This document shows, in pieces, positions 35,209 through 46,305 of a stretch of 64,000 nucleotides of DNA. The position numbers were made by a program, and so were the translations under genes. Where the stretch lies: assembly GCA_025617375.2 (NCBI GenBank), contig JAMYGW020000006.1:501001-565000 (forward strand), written 5' to 3'. Each line of letters opens with the position of its first letter. Position 1 is the first letter of the stretch. The notes under the pieces are model-generated. The model was given only the letters and a program-made list of their open reading frames with translations, did no database searches and had not been told where the DNA came from. The DNA comes from Acarospora socialis (taxonomy: Eukaryota > Ascomycota > Lecanoromycetes > Acarosporales > Acarosporaceae).

Positions 35209-35810
35209 GACGCTTGTTGATCAGGCCCTAGGCATGTTCCGCTGCGTGTTTGACTTCCCCATCCACGTCAGATACCCTATGTACTGTACAGCTTGGCAAT
35301 CGGCTGAGTATTGACAACAGTGACGTGATACTGAACAATCTTCAGCAGCTCTTGGGTGGTAAGGAGTGTAGAAAGCGCGGAGTCTATGCGCCGTAGGGAC
35401 TTGCAGCTATCAGTCTGACGATTTGCGCGGGTTGTGTCGCGTTCGCATTGGATTTCTAAGTTATATAGTTGTAGGTCGTAAATGAATGCGTTTCCTCAGG
35501 CGGAGCAGGGCTAAGCGAACGCATTCATTTACGAACCTGCAATTGTAGGTTAAGAGCTTCGCGGGCGAGCCACGACCGGAATGCGTTAGTCCGCTTTTAG
35601 CCAGCAGTGCCAAGCAACAGTGCTTGGGCTTGGCGGCTTCTCAGCCCTATGAGATCTAACTGCCCAAATGTGCTTACAAGGTGGAAAAAGATATCTTACA
35701 TATCCAGTTACGGCGCAATATACAATGTGAAGTATGATCCTTGTGCTGGAAATCCTGGCTTTGCTCAGAGAACAAATCTTGTGAGCGGGCAATGTAGCTA
35801 ACTCTATGGC
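35209..35810. other. Intergenic with an inverted repeat
   Basis: Holds the SFH1 promoter and the RPN13 3' end. The notable content is the perfect inverted repeat listed separately at 35476-35534. Nothing else is recognised. Confidence 0.5.
35476..35534. repeat. Perfect 17-bp inverted repeat (hairpin)
   Basis: Arm 1 is 35476-35492 and arm 2 is 35518-35534, exact reverse complements (tcgtaaatgaatgcgtt) around a 25-bp spacer. Pairing extends a few bases further with one unpaired base (gtagg against cctgc). It could be a terminator-like hairpin for the RPN13 transcript or the relic of a small inverted-repeat element. No target duplication is evident. Confidence 0.75.
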
Positions 35811-37364
35811 TCAATCTGTCTCCATTTGGCCTTGCTCGTTTTTTGTTTCGTCCTCTACGGTCTGCTTTACGCCATTCAAGAATGCCTCGACAGCTTCGCC
35901 GCCACCAAGCGGCACCCCGCCCCTTCTCATGAACCCACCATTTTCCACCTTGATCTTAAGTGCATCACTGATGCTTGGTAGCCCTCCGTCGCGCAAAGCC
36001 ATCGTCAGACTTCCTAAACTTTGAGAGAATTGCGGTGATCGGAGGGACTTCCTGAGTATGTCCTTCTTTTGGTCTAAGCTCAAGGCTTCAATAGCTGCTT
36101 TGGCAGTCTCAGAGTTCGGATCCACTGAAGATACGTCATCGGCTTCTTGGGCCAGAAGAAGCAGTGCAGGTGGAAGGTAAGAAAGAAGCAGATCCACATG
36201 ATCCGCATTGGCGGTCTCGATGACTGGCAGTGTCGTTGAGGGAGGTAAGAGGTCGGGAAGGGTGGTGAAAGGCTTGCCTTCAGCAGCCGCTTGCGCTTGC
36301 TGTTGCCCACCTAACGCTTGGCTGCCCTGAAGAGATTTGAGGAAATTCTGTACAACGGTAGAGGCGTCGTTTGTAGATGCTGATGCACTAAGAAAAACTC
36401 TTGTTAGTATTTCTAGATCACTGCTGCGATCATACGTTGACCAAAGGTACAACATTCAAGACTGTAGACCTAAGTGGACGACATTGCTTGCTCTGAGTAG
36501 GAAGATATATTGAACCCGAAACACCACACCTTTATGCTCTAAATGGCCAGGGATCGATCTAGTCACTTGTCCGTGGAGAAATCCTGCCAGCCGCAAGGTT
36601 TACTTGCCTGTGGAGCGCTAACAATGACAAAACTGATGACCTACGCTCTTCCACCATCGGCTCCACCTTCCCTAGATCCTTCTCCTTCCTCTCTTATGTC
36701 ACCCCCAGTTGCCCCTGGTCCTGCACCACCACTACCTCCTCGATGGTGCTCTGCACCGGTGTCTGTGCCTTCAACGTCCTCCATAGGCTCATCATCGTCG
36801 CCACCCTGTCTGCTGGGTACACTAGCTATCTCCTGCTGCACGTTGACCTCCTCGCCTTGCAGCAGCTGATCCACGATCTGCCCTAGCTTCAGGTCCCTGG
36901 GACTGAACCACCCAGGATCCCCTTGCGCGTGTTGACTTTTCGACTGAAGCCAGAACAGATATCGTTGGGAACTAGAGGAGAACTTCAAGACATATATCCG
37001 GCCGTTCGTTGCCGGCTTATTGTCCGTACTAGAAGCATTGTGGGATGGTTCGTATGGCGTGAAATGCCCATCGGTAGGAACCATGACTAAATCTAGAGTC
37101 GGCTGCGTGAGCGGCGCCGATCGTGGTCGCCAGCAGAAGTGTACGAGATCATCTTCGGAGTAGAGGTAGATGTATCCGGGCGTTGCTTGAGGCTTGACTC
37201 TGGGTGGTGTTCTTGAATACTAAGACTCCATCTCAGTTTGCTTTCTCCACATGAAGATTCAACGGCACTGAATCGTAAAGCGATCCGGGGTTGATAGTAT
37301 TGACTTAACGTACATCTAACTCGCAAGTGCCAGCCTTAAATGTCACCAGTGGCGCGATCGACAT
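35811..37364 (-). CDS. RPN13: 26S proteasome ubiquitin receptor Rpn13 (ADRM1)
   Basis: Docks on the proteasome lid, captures ubiquitin chains and recruits the UCH37-type deubiquitinase where present. There are three exons (37314-37364, 36645-37219, 35811-36387) with introns of 94 and 257 bp, giving 400 residues. The N-terminal Pru domain (about 1-125) shows VTFKAGTCELD, PGYIYLYSEDDLVHFCWRPR and RIYVLKFSSSSQRYLFWLQS. A Gly/Glu-rich linker follows. The C-terminal DEUBAD domain (about 250-380) shows VIETANADHVDLLLSYLP and ILRKSLRSPQFSQSLGSLT. Intron 2 is the longest in the window; an alternative acceptor inside it cannot be excluded, but this one gives a continuous Rpn13-like sequence. It shares a 332-bp divergent promoter with RPL6. 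Confidence 0.92.
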
Positions 37365-37696
37365 GTTCAACTTCGAAGGGACTATCGAGGTATTATTGCA
37401 AGGGCTTAGGACGATGTCGAAAGAGTTGAAGCCTGGATCCCTCTTCGTACGCCTGTTCCGTTCTGACGTGACACTTTGTAGCTCCGTGTGAGGTTTAAGC
37501 TAGGAGGCTGAAGCTCAGGACGCGTAGGTACGGAGGAACACGAGGCGCTTTACCACAATAAGTTAGCACACTCGCCTATAGAGCCCTACCCACACAATGC
37601 CAAACCTGCGACAACATCGAAGAGCGACAACCACATCACGACGAAGGAACCCAACAACTGTCGACAACCTTCCTTCCCTCTCTTTTTACAGTCAAC
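37365..37696. promoter_or_regulatory. Bidirectional promoter RPN13 / RPL6
   Basis: A 332-bp gap between divergent start codons. It contains ccctaccc at 37584-37591, resembling the Homol-E element (ACCCTACCC) of fission-yeast ribosomal-protein promoters, about 105 bp upstream of the RPL6 ATG. A pyrimidine-rich tract (about 37668-37690) directly precedes that ATG. The motif role is inference. Confidence 0.4.
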
Positions 37697-38572
37697 ATGT
37701 CGGAAAAGCAGGCATCGACCGCACCGGCCAGCATGACAAAGAAGTTTGGGAAGGGCGAACGGGAGGTACCGCACCACAGCCAGAAGGCGAAGAAATGGTA
37801 TCCCGCGGAAGATGAGAGCAAGCCTAGAAAGGTAAATTGCACTCTTACTCCTGAAGTGATGTTGCAACAGAGTAGGGTTCTATGGGGTCTTCTTGGCTTG
37901 CTCAGCTGCGTGAAAGCATAGAAGGGGATGCAATCTAGCAAGATCCATAATTCATCATTTACAAAGACAGTATAACAATTGATGCGTTCCACACGGTGCT
38001 GACTTGACATTCCCATAGGTCCGAAAGACCGTTCATCCTGCAAAACCTCGACCAACACTCCAACCTGGCGCTATCCTTATCCTCCTCGCAGGCCGCTTCC
38101 GCGGCAAGCGCGTCGTTCTCCTCAAGCATCTTCCGCAAGGCGTTCTACTTGTCACCGGTCCATTTAAAGTCAATGGGGTACCTCTACGGAGAGTCAACGC
38201 CCGATACGTCATCGCCACATCAGCTAAAGTTGATCTGAAGGGGATCGACGAGGAGACTGTGGAGAAGGTTGGAAAGGCAGGGTATTTCGAGAAAGAGAAG
38301 AAGGAACAACACAAGGGAGAGGAAGCTTTCTTTAAGCAGGGCGATAAACCAGAGGTTAGTTTTCCGCGGGCCAAGACACTGGGTCTGAAGCTTGGAAGCT
38401 GATGATTGGTGAATTACAGAAGAAGAAGGTCGCCAGCGCACGCGCGAGTGATCAGAAAGCCGTGGACAAAGCTCTCTTGATGAACATCAAGAAGGAGCCA
38501 TTCCTCGTCAACTACCTCGCAAGCACTTTCAGCCTACGGAAGGGCGACAGGCCACACGAGATGAAATGGTAA
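37697..38572 (+). CDS. RPL6: 60S ribosomal protein eL6 (L6)
   Basis: A large-subunit ribosomal protein. There are three exons (37697-37831, 38019-38354, 38420-38572), with introns of 187 and 65 bp, for 207 residues. Diagnostic stretches are [60 protein letters not shown] and ATSAKVDL in exon 2, and [15 protein letters not shown] in exon 3. The N-terminal extension (about 45 residues) is basic and Ser/Lys-rich, as in fungal orthologues. The start at 37697 is the first ATG after the pyrimidine-rich leader. Divergent from RPN13. Confidence 0.94.
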
Positions 38573-38888
38573 GCTCGTGAGAGCTTGTGTGGGAAGGTAG
38601 TAATGAGGTTGCTTGATGTTCTTCATAGCTTGGGTGTGAACTGCGGTTGTAGACAAGGCAGGCCAGACCTGTGGATTCCTCGGCTCATACCTTTCCAGCC
38701 TGTGCACTGAAGTCCTAAGTCATACAGTCATATCAAACTCGTTCACAGCCTAAATTACCATGTCGACTCTGTGGCAATGTTCGAATCATAACCGAACCGG
38801 TCCAAACCCAGTACTGTATGAAAGCGAAGGGGGTATCCAAGGACTGAGACACAACTGACAAACCCGCATTTCGAGCGCTGAACGCAAA
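38573..38888. other. Intergenic between convergent genes
   Basis: Holds the 3' ends of RPL6 and the hydroxylase-like gene. No coding or RNA feature is seen. Confidence 0.5.
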
Positions 38889-39912
38889 CTACTCTCTCAC
38901 CCTTCTCGCTCCTTTCCCCCTCGTTCTAGCTCTGTTTAGCATATTTCCAGCCTTCTCTGGCAAAGCATGCTCTTCCACCTCCGACTCAACATCATCCAGC
39001 AGGTCATCACCCACAGCTGTTCCGCAGATCCAATCTATCAGACCGTAAGGACTAAAGTTGCCCTTTCCTTTACTCAACAGATGTGCGTCTGTCCTCCTCG
39101 CAATTCCTCCGAGGATAAAGCTACTTGGCAGGACGGAGTACCCAGAATATGCAAAGGTCTCTTCGATGCTTATGAGCGCAATGTATAGATGATAAGTGAG
39201 CAGATGGAAGCGGAAGAAGACGGCTGGCAGGTAGGTCGGTAGAAATCGGGTGAGGAGGAGGGCGAGCGGGTGGTCGTAATGCGCTGCCAGTGAATACGGA
39301 GCCCGAAGAGAATGGTACCACGATTGATGAAGGTCACTCAACGGTGAGTTTGGAGAATGAAGACCATAGCGATGAAGGTAGTATTGCAGGACCTAATGAC
39401 ACCATTAACGCGTGTACAGATCTTGCTAAGTAGGCAGAACGCACTTCTCGCAGCAAGAGTCCTCGAACAAGATCTTTGGCGATACCCCACGGCATCGGCA
39501 GCGTCGTAGTAACTTTTAAAGCACTCCGGATATGGAGTACTTCCGTGAACAACGCTTCAACCCCGGCTTGAAGGGCAATTTCCAATAGCACATTCCCAAC
39601 AGAGAGCAAGGCTACTCTCCACCACCTGCCCCTCCCCCCATTACTAGGCAAGGCGACATCTCCTTGCGCTTTCAGTCCAGCTGCAGCGCTCGGCACGATG
39701 CTATCGAAGAACAGAAACAAGGTCGACGGCAAGATGTAGAACAAGAATCGAACGGCTAGCGTGCCGACAATCTCGACTTTCAGAGGAGGATGGGAGAGGA
39801 CGAGGGTTGACCAGGTGAGGTAGAAGAACAGAAGGTTGAGGGATGTTGAGTAGGACGAGAAAGTGGGGATGATGAGGAAGGATAGAGCTGGCAGGGAAAA
39901 TAATGCGTCCAT
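38889..39912 (-). CDS. Fatty-acid-hydroxylase / sterol-desaturase-like membrane protein
   Basis: Probably a di-iron oxygenase of the endoplasmic reticulum, in the family of C4-sterol methyl oxidase and related hydroxylases. There are two exons, 39445-39912 and 38889-39392, with a 52-bp intron (gtgcgt...ttag), giving 323 residues. The N-terminal half has several hydrophobic helices (FLIIPTFSSYS, LNLLFFYLTWSTLVL, VRFLFYILPSTLFLFF). The intron joins LLLREVLQYYLHRYGLH, creating an H-x4-H box. The next His groups are LHQSWYHS and AHYDHP, with a late AHLL. The spacing is looser than in the canonical HX3H/HX2HH/HX2HH pattern, so catalytic identity is uncertain. I chose the ATG at 39912 because MDALFSLPALSF resembles homologues; 39966 is an in-frame alternative. 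Confidence 0.75.
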
Positions 39913-40874
39913 CACGTCAGTTAAACAGAGGCACGACAAGACTGAGATACTGTCATGCGCACTCAAGGAAACGCAGGTGCGCAGCGATGGAAAACTAATT
40001 GCGTGCTATCTATCAACACGAGTTCGTGCGAGTCGAGTCCAAGCCGGGTTACGCGCTTGCGATGACGTTCCGCTTCCTCCTCGAAGCCTGGAGCGCGAAA
40101 TGCCTGTTTCTCTCACGTGCTCTCTGCCTGTTGTTAAGGTATTTGAGGGTCCTTGTCCCACCAACAAGACCAACCGTATCAGTACTGATTGCCGGCATGC
40201 TAGGTATGACCCGCTTCCAGGTTCTCATAATATTGACGGTGCATGAAAAGCATCTCATTTGACTTCATCCCTGACCGTCTCCCGCTGTCAAAAGCCAATC
40301 AGGTCAATTATGTCAGCCAGATCGGAAGCTTGAAAGGTTTCCCACGACGGTCACCCTTTTAGTGAGGACCGACCCCCTATCCACTCTTAAGATATTCAAT
40401 GGCTGTGCGCGCCAATGGTGATGAAGGGCTTTGCGATGCTTCTTCGATAGCATTTTAACTTCGTCTTGTCATACGTGCCCCTATGTCAAAGTCAAGTAGG
40501 GGCTAATAATGTCGGAAAGTCTGAGCGCATGTGATGGTTTCGAGAAAGACCTAACAGATTGATTAAATATCCTCGAACTTCGGAATATACTGTATAGTAT
40601 CGACCCTCCGTTGTAGCGAACTCTAGGTCTTTGCCGATCCAAAGCTCAACAAACTTCTCCCGTCCTGGGAGCTGTAAAGACGATCTTTCAGTCTTTGCAC
40701 ATGTGACTAAGAAACGTCTTCCTGATCTAGAAGCACACTCCACCCGTTGGCAGCTGGATGAACCACCTAGGCCGTTCCACATCTCCCGCATCCCGCGCTT
40801 GTCGTCTGCAAACTACGTTAGAGATCATGCATTGAGCCTACGCTCACACCTAAAGCTCTACACTTACCCGTTCT
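39913..40874. other. Divergent intergenic region, about 1 kb
   Basis: Promoters of the hydroxylase-like gene (minus) and the alpha/beta hydrolase (plus). A tgtgcag at 40874-40880, just before the hydrolase start, could be an intron acceptor in a 5' UTR. No other feature is supported. Confidence 0.45.
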
Positions 40875-43829
40875 GTGCAGCATCAACAACCTGCGGTCAC
40901 GATGGAAGGCGCGGTACTACATCCCGTCATTCCTGCGCGAACGTCCCTGCGGCCCAGGGATGCTCGCCATCGTCGGCGCTCTTTACCTCCTCCGTCTTCT
41001 GGAACTGCTCAGCACTACTCCGCGAACCGTGTCAACGTGCAGCCAGCTTCACCAGAAGTCATCTCCTCGCTCCTCTCTTCACTGTCCGCCATATCGTCCC
41101 CCGCGGAGAACCACTTCAACAGCTTCCCCGCCGTAGCATCTAGCCATTCGACACCTTCGTCGCCAAAACACCATCAGACACACTTCTTTGGGACACATAG
41201 ACAAAGTGGGCGGGCAGACCGGCTCGACCACTCACTGAGTACTGGCGGAGGGTTTGGCATGGACTACGGCGCATACAACCATCCTGACCACCCGCGTGAA
41301 AACTACTTCCTACACCCTGACGACGCTGCTATACCGCCAGTTGTGCGCACGGCGAAGCCTCCGTCAGGCTTCTCGCCGCTTACAGCACCTCAGAAACCGG
41401 CGTCTCTGAAGAGTCGGATGCGACCAACATCCCTCGGCTCGCAGTCAACAGGATCAAGAGATAACGAGGATATAGTCAGCATTGGAAACCTTAGTATCGA
41501 GCCAGGAGGAGTACCGGGACGCTCTTCGGCAAGCCTCAATTCGGCTGGAAGTGGAGGGAGGAACTTCCTGAAGAACCGCAAGGGATTGCTCTATATGGGT
41601 TCCAAGGAACGGCTACAAGAGAATGAGATGGAGAAGGAACGGAAACGCAACACTCGTGAACTCGGTGAGGGAACTGGTGGGCTTGGTATAGACATTGGCA
41701 AAGGTGACAGAAACAGTATACCTGCAACAACGCCCGAAAATCCTTCACAACATGAAATGCGTGAGGAGACGATCCCAGCAGGCAGCATCTTTATAAAGAC
41801 GCACAGAAGTTCTCCTACAAGCAGTCCTAAGCTGGGGGTTTCAAGCTCGCATATAGACGCGACAAACGGCAGCCCAGGAGGTATCGGCAGTGGGAGGTTT
41901 ATCCCGACTCGAGACTCGTCCCTCCGCCATAGTCACACGGAAAGCTCGACCCAACGGAAGCGCCGATCACAACGTGGCAGTGATGACTTGCACAGAGTGC
42001 CTCAAGAGGTGGAGTTTGAGCATGAACTGCCCGAGAAAGTATCCGACAACACCGAGGAGGATACTGTGACCAGAAGAATACGAGAATTGAAAGCGCAAAA
42101 ACAGCAGAGAGAGGACCAACCGGTCTCACAAAGACCAGATGATTCATTAAAGGCAGGAGGGCCCGTGGGGCCACCACTTTCCCTCCCGCCACAACCATCG
42201 AAAGACCCACCTCGGAGCGCAAGCGCCCTCGCCAGTACGCAGATGGAGCGAAAGTCTCACATCCGAGAAGTTCAGATTCTAGAGGATGAGAGTAGTGCGC
42301 CATCTCCCGCTATTCTTCAGAGGACGAAACGAAACAGCGGAGCGCCCTTCATTTCTACGAACAGCAAGCCAACGAACAGAGAGTCCCCTTCTGCCAAGAC
42401 GTCTTTGGATGTACAAACGTCTCCGCGGACTTCTATACAGCGTTCGAATTCTCGTTTCAAGCGGTTCTCGAGGCCCGCCAGCCCTGAGAGATCCGAGAGC
42501 CACAGGAGAACTCTCTCCAACCCCCTTGTACCCCAAGGCAAAGGCCCACAGGTTACCGAAGAGCGACCGTCAAGTGCCGATTCGATTGACTATGCCGTCG
42601 ATGAGTACTTGAGCTCACCACGGCTATCCCAGAAGATACGACATCCTCAGACTGGAAGGGTAATTTCATTCTCGGAAGTCGGCGACCCGAACGGGTTTGC
42701 AGTGTTCTGCTGTGTTGGAATGGGCTTGACTAGATACATCACTGCATTCTATGACGAGCTTGCACTGACCTTGAACTTGAGGCTGATCACCCCTGATCGT
42801 CCAGGAGTTGGCGAGAGTGAGCCATACGCGGACGACACCGGAACTCCCTTGGGTTGGCCTGGTAAGACCGCATGGCATCGTAAATCCAAGTTTGAGTTCT
42901 ACTAATAACATTTAGATGATGTCTACACCATCTGTCAAGCACTCCAGGTCACTAAGTTTTCCATCCTCGCTCATTCCGCGGGAGCAATCTATGCCTTAGC
43001 AACCGCACTTCGCATGCCGCAACACATCCGGGGTCGTATACATCTCTTGGCTCCCTGGATTCCCCCATCGCAGATGTCCTTGTTCGGTTCACAACAAGAT
43101 TCCCTCCCTGTGGGCGCCGTACCTTACTCGCAACGGATCCTACGGTCCCTCCCGACACCGTTCCTCAAAGCCGCCAATTCAAGTTTCCTCAGTGCTACAA
43201 GTGCCAGCATCACGAGCAGTTTGCCGAAGTCACCGCGACGGGCAAAGCGCAAGAGTTTGGGAGCTAGCGGTCGGGAGACGCCTGCCCTCAGTGGGCGTGA
43301 GACTCCCGGACCTCCTATGGCCAGCCACCGTAATTCCCTCTTATATCCTCAGTTCCAGCACAATAAAACGGGTACCGAAGCCGCCGGGACACCCGACCGT
43401 AAGCCCGAAGATGCCGTCCTCAGCGCCACGGCCACCACCCTCGCCGAGAAGGAACGCCAAACGACATACGACACGCGTCTGACGCATGCCATCTGGGATC
43501 TCGCCACCACCAACGCCAACCCGGCGGTCGACCTGCTCGTGTGCCTCGAGCGACGACAGACGATCGGGTTCCGGTACGTCGACATCAACCGCGCGGTGGT
43601 GATCCACCACGGCAGCCGGGACACGAGGGTACCGGTGGAGAATGTCAAGTGGCTGGGGAAGCTGATGAGGAGATGCGAAGTGAGGATCCTTATGGGAGAG
43701 GGCCACGGACTTATGGCCAACGCAGGAGTGATGGGAGGGGTTCTGATGGAGGTGGCGAAAGAGTGGGAAGACTGGATGAGAGTTGTCCATGGCAAAAGGG
43801 GGAATGAGAAGAGAACAGCCGCCGTGTAA
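40875..43829 (+). CDS. Large alpha/beta-hydrolase with long disordered N-terminus
   Basis: Two exons, 40875-42861 and 42916-43829, with a 54-bp GT-AG intron, give up to 966 residues. A second in-frame ATG at 40902 (MEGAVLHP) is an equally good start. Residues 1-590 are Ser/Pro/Arg-rich and probably disordered. The hydrolase fold follows from about 600: GRVISFSEVGDPNGFAVFCC, LRLITPDRPGVGES, then the nucleophile elbow LAHSAGA (Ser about 683), formed just after the intron. The acid lies in HHGSRDTRVP (Asp about 898) and the His in GEGHGLM (about 926). A Ser/Arg insertion of about 100 residues sits between elbow and acid. All three catalytic residues are present, so it is likely an active serine hydrolase. 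Substrate unknown. The disordered head suggests phospho-regulation, by inference. Confidence 0.85.
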
Positions 43830-44881
43830 GGAGAGGCGAGGGCTGATTGGCAGTGTCGGAGGCATTTGAACCATATGCGGATAATCAGGGCAATCTGCTG
43901 AAGGCGCATTAGCGGAATTTTTGAGCGATTATCTGGCATAAGGACAAGAGCAGGCGTCTTATATGGTTGTAAAGGGGACTGGCTACTAATCTGTTCATCT
44001 ATGGCAAGCGCTCTGGCAGCTGCTCACGCCACAGTCAATGGAGCCGCACAGAAGACTCTGCGACTGGGATGTATCACATATAATGTAACATTAATGATGC
44101 AGCTCGCAGAATGTTAGCGGCACCTTTCAGTTATCGCGGACATACTTGCTTCTCATTCTCAATACAGTGCGGTTTCGCAAGTCGCAAACACTAGCAATGA
44201 ACGTTAGGGTAGCTGACATAATATGAACGCTGACGGAAGATGCCTGTTAAGTTTTGTGCCTGATGGAGCTATGACCGATGAATACACTATATATACGGAG
44301 TAAGGTAGTCTGGACTGGAAACCAGACGGTTCCCCCCTCAGAGGAAGCAATATTAAGGTACCCATCTTTTCCTTTGACTACCTAGGTACTCATCATGCTC
44401 AGATATCTACCCATGTGACTTTCACAAGGAGTACTTAACTTACGATTATCCTTTCTTGGGTTCAGAAGGTACGAGTACCTATTATTAAGCAGACAGTGCT
44501 CGCCTATTCCCTCGGCTCCATCGTTCCTTCGCGGTCGAGGTAGTATGGTATCATAGCCCAAAATACTTGGCTGCGCACGAGTGGTTCAACGGTTGCGATA
44601 ATCTACGCCGAGCACTTCACGGCTCATATCTTCAATTAAAGCATAGCCATTACTATTTTTACGAGCATCCTCTAGCTTTACTTTTCACGCGGTTACGGTA
44701 TCCACTTCCACAGCACCACCATCTCAACGAGTGAAAGCTACTTCCTGTGTCCCCCCATCGACGTCAACCCCACACGGTTGCGTTCGTGTCTGCGCTATCG
44801 CACAGCTTTCTACAACAGACAAAGATTGGAACGGCAAGTTACAACCACCTTAAAAGCGGAGGGACGTTGCACAGAGCAAGC
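43830..44881. other. Intergenic, about 1 kb
   Basis: No gene recognised. It contains short motifs shared with other gaps (tacggagta at 44294-44302, ggtacgagtac at 44468-44478) and cctaggtac near 44380. It presumably carries the promoter of the glutaredoxin gene. The frame upstream of the chosen glutaredoxin ATG is open to 44747 but does not look like a signal sequence. Confidence 0.5.
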
Positions 44882-45725
44882 ATGCCGTCCACACGACGGC
44901 TGCGGGTCTTCGGCCTCGCCATGGCCTGTCTCATCCTGTTGATCCTCTACTTCACCGCCGACTCACGGCGCGCCCACTCGCATGACTTCTACACCTCGAC
45001 CGTTAAAGCCATGGACGCCAAAGCCGCCGCCACCAAGGACGCCGAGAACGCCGACGTCGGACAACGGTTACGGGATGCGGAGGCGGCGGCCAAGAAGGCT
45101 GCGGATGCGAAGACGCCGAATCCGATTGCGGCGGCGGAGAAGGAAGTGCCGATTCTGGGAGAGGCGGCGAAGAATGTCGCGGGGCGCATCAAGGTCAAGG
45201 GCGGGGAGAAGTGGGATATGAGTACGGGCAAGGAGGCGGCGGGGGTGGGTAAGGATGCTAACCAGGCGGAAGCCAAAGAGGAAACGCCTGAGACGAAGGA
45301 AGAGCACGATGTTGAGGTCGAGCTGAATTCTATACTCAAGCGATCACCCAGTACGTCTCCTGCGCTCTGTCTCGCACATTTTGTACGTTCCCAGTACTAA
45401 CCCCTCCCCCGTCACAACAGTAATCATCTTCTCGAAATCCTACTGCCCCTTCTCTGCAAAAGCGAAGCGCATCCTCGTCGAGAAATACACCATCGTGCCG
45501 GCCCCGTTCGTCGTCGAACTCGACCAGCATCCGCTCGGTCCCAAACTGCAGGCGTCGCTCGAGAAAAGCACGGGCCGCCGCACGGTGCCGAACGTGCTGA
45601 TCAACGGCAAGAGTATTGGCGGCGGGGACGACGTGGAGGCGCTGGATACGGGGGGCACGTTGGTGGAGAAGATCAGGACGATGGGAGGGAAGAGGATCAT
45701 GGAGGCGAAGGTGAGGGACAGATAG
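44882..45725 (+). CDS. Membrane-anchored monothiol glutaredoxin (Grx6/Grx7 type)
   Basis: A secretory-pathway glutaredoxin, anchored by one N-terminal helix. Two exons, 44882-45350 and 45421-45725, with a 70-bp intron, give 257 residues. MPSTRRLRVFGLAMACLILL at residues 1-20 begins a signal-anchor. Residues 40-150 form an Ala/Lys/Glu-rich stalk that may be a coiled coil. The glutaredoxin domain begins at about residue 155 (IIIFSKSYCPFSAKAKRIL) with active site CPFS (Cys165), one active-site cysteine as in yeast Grx7 (CPYS). Glutathione-binding features RTVPNVLINGKSIGG and DDVEAL follow. The ATG at 44882 is chosen because it puts the helix at the N-terminus. Expected location is ER/Golgi, known for the yeast pair. 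Confidence 0.9.
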
Positions 45726-46305
45726 CACGGTGGGAGATCGACAGTTTGGGATGGTGCGTGGAGGAGGGAAGGGAGGAGGCAAGAGACAAGAGGATTGTAA
45801 TTGTTCGCAACGCAGCCGGGGGAGAGACTGCGATATGGGGACTCGAGCTTTGATGCAACGCGGCGTTTTCTGTCCGATTCATTTTGGATTCCGGTGGGCG
45901 GCCTTGTGCGAACGACATTTCGTTCTTGGACAGTGTACGATACTCGATGTACGAGCAGCATCGATCTCTTTTCGAGACGGTGACTAGTTTCGCTGAAGCA
46001 GCTCTTCCTGGTCCGGTGAGCTTATGGGCATAGATGCTGTCTTTGTACGATTTGCTCGAGGTTGTCGCCGTGTGCTGAGGGACCACTTTGTGGATGGGGA
46101 CCAGATCAAACGACGTTACTGAGATATTGTGATATCCGACCGGGCTCTCGCTCGTGTTCGAGGCATTCTCCGCGCCCCAGTTTTCCACTACACATTTAAA
46201 TCTGGTAAATTACATACGGCAAAACGCCTACCCCCGATCTTGCCTTCCCCAAAGACAGGTCTAGCACCGCATGAGACTACCAAGGCATCTAGAAGCAACA
46301 CTCTC
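45726..46305. other. Intergenic between convergent genes
   Basis: 3' regions of the glutaredoxin and dipeptidyl-peptidase genes. Only short, family-less frames. No RNA gene or repeat seen. Confidence 0.5.

Noticed and set aside
44747-44881. Upstream start for the glutaredoxin
   Set aside because: The extension would bury the signal-anchor helix inside the protein. The ATG at 44882 fits the family layout.
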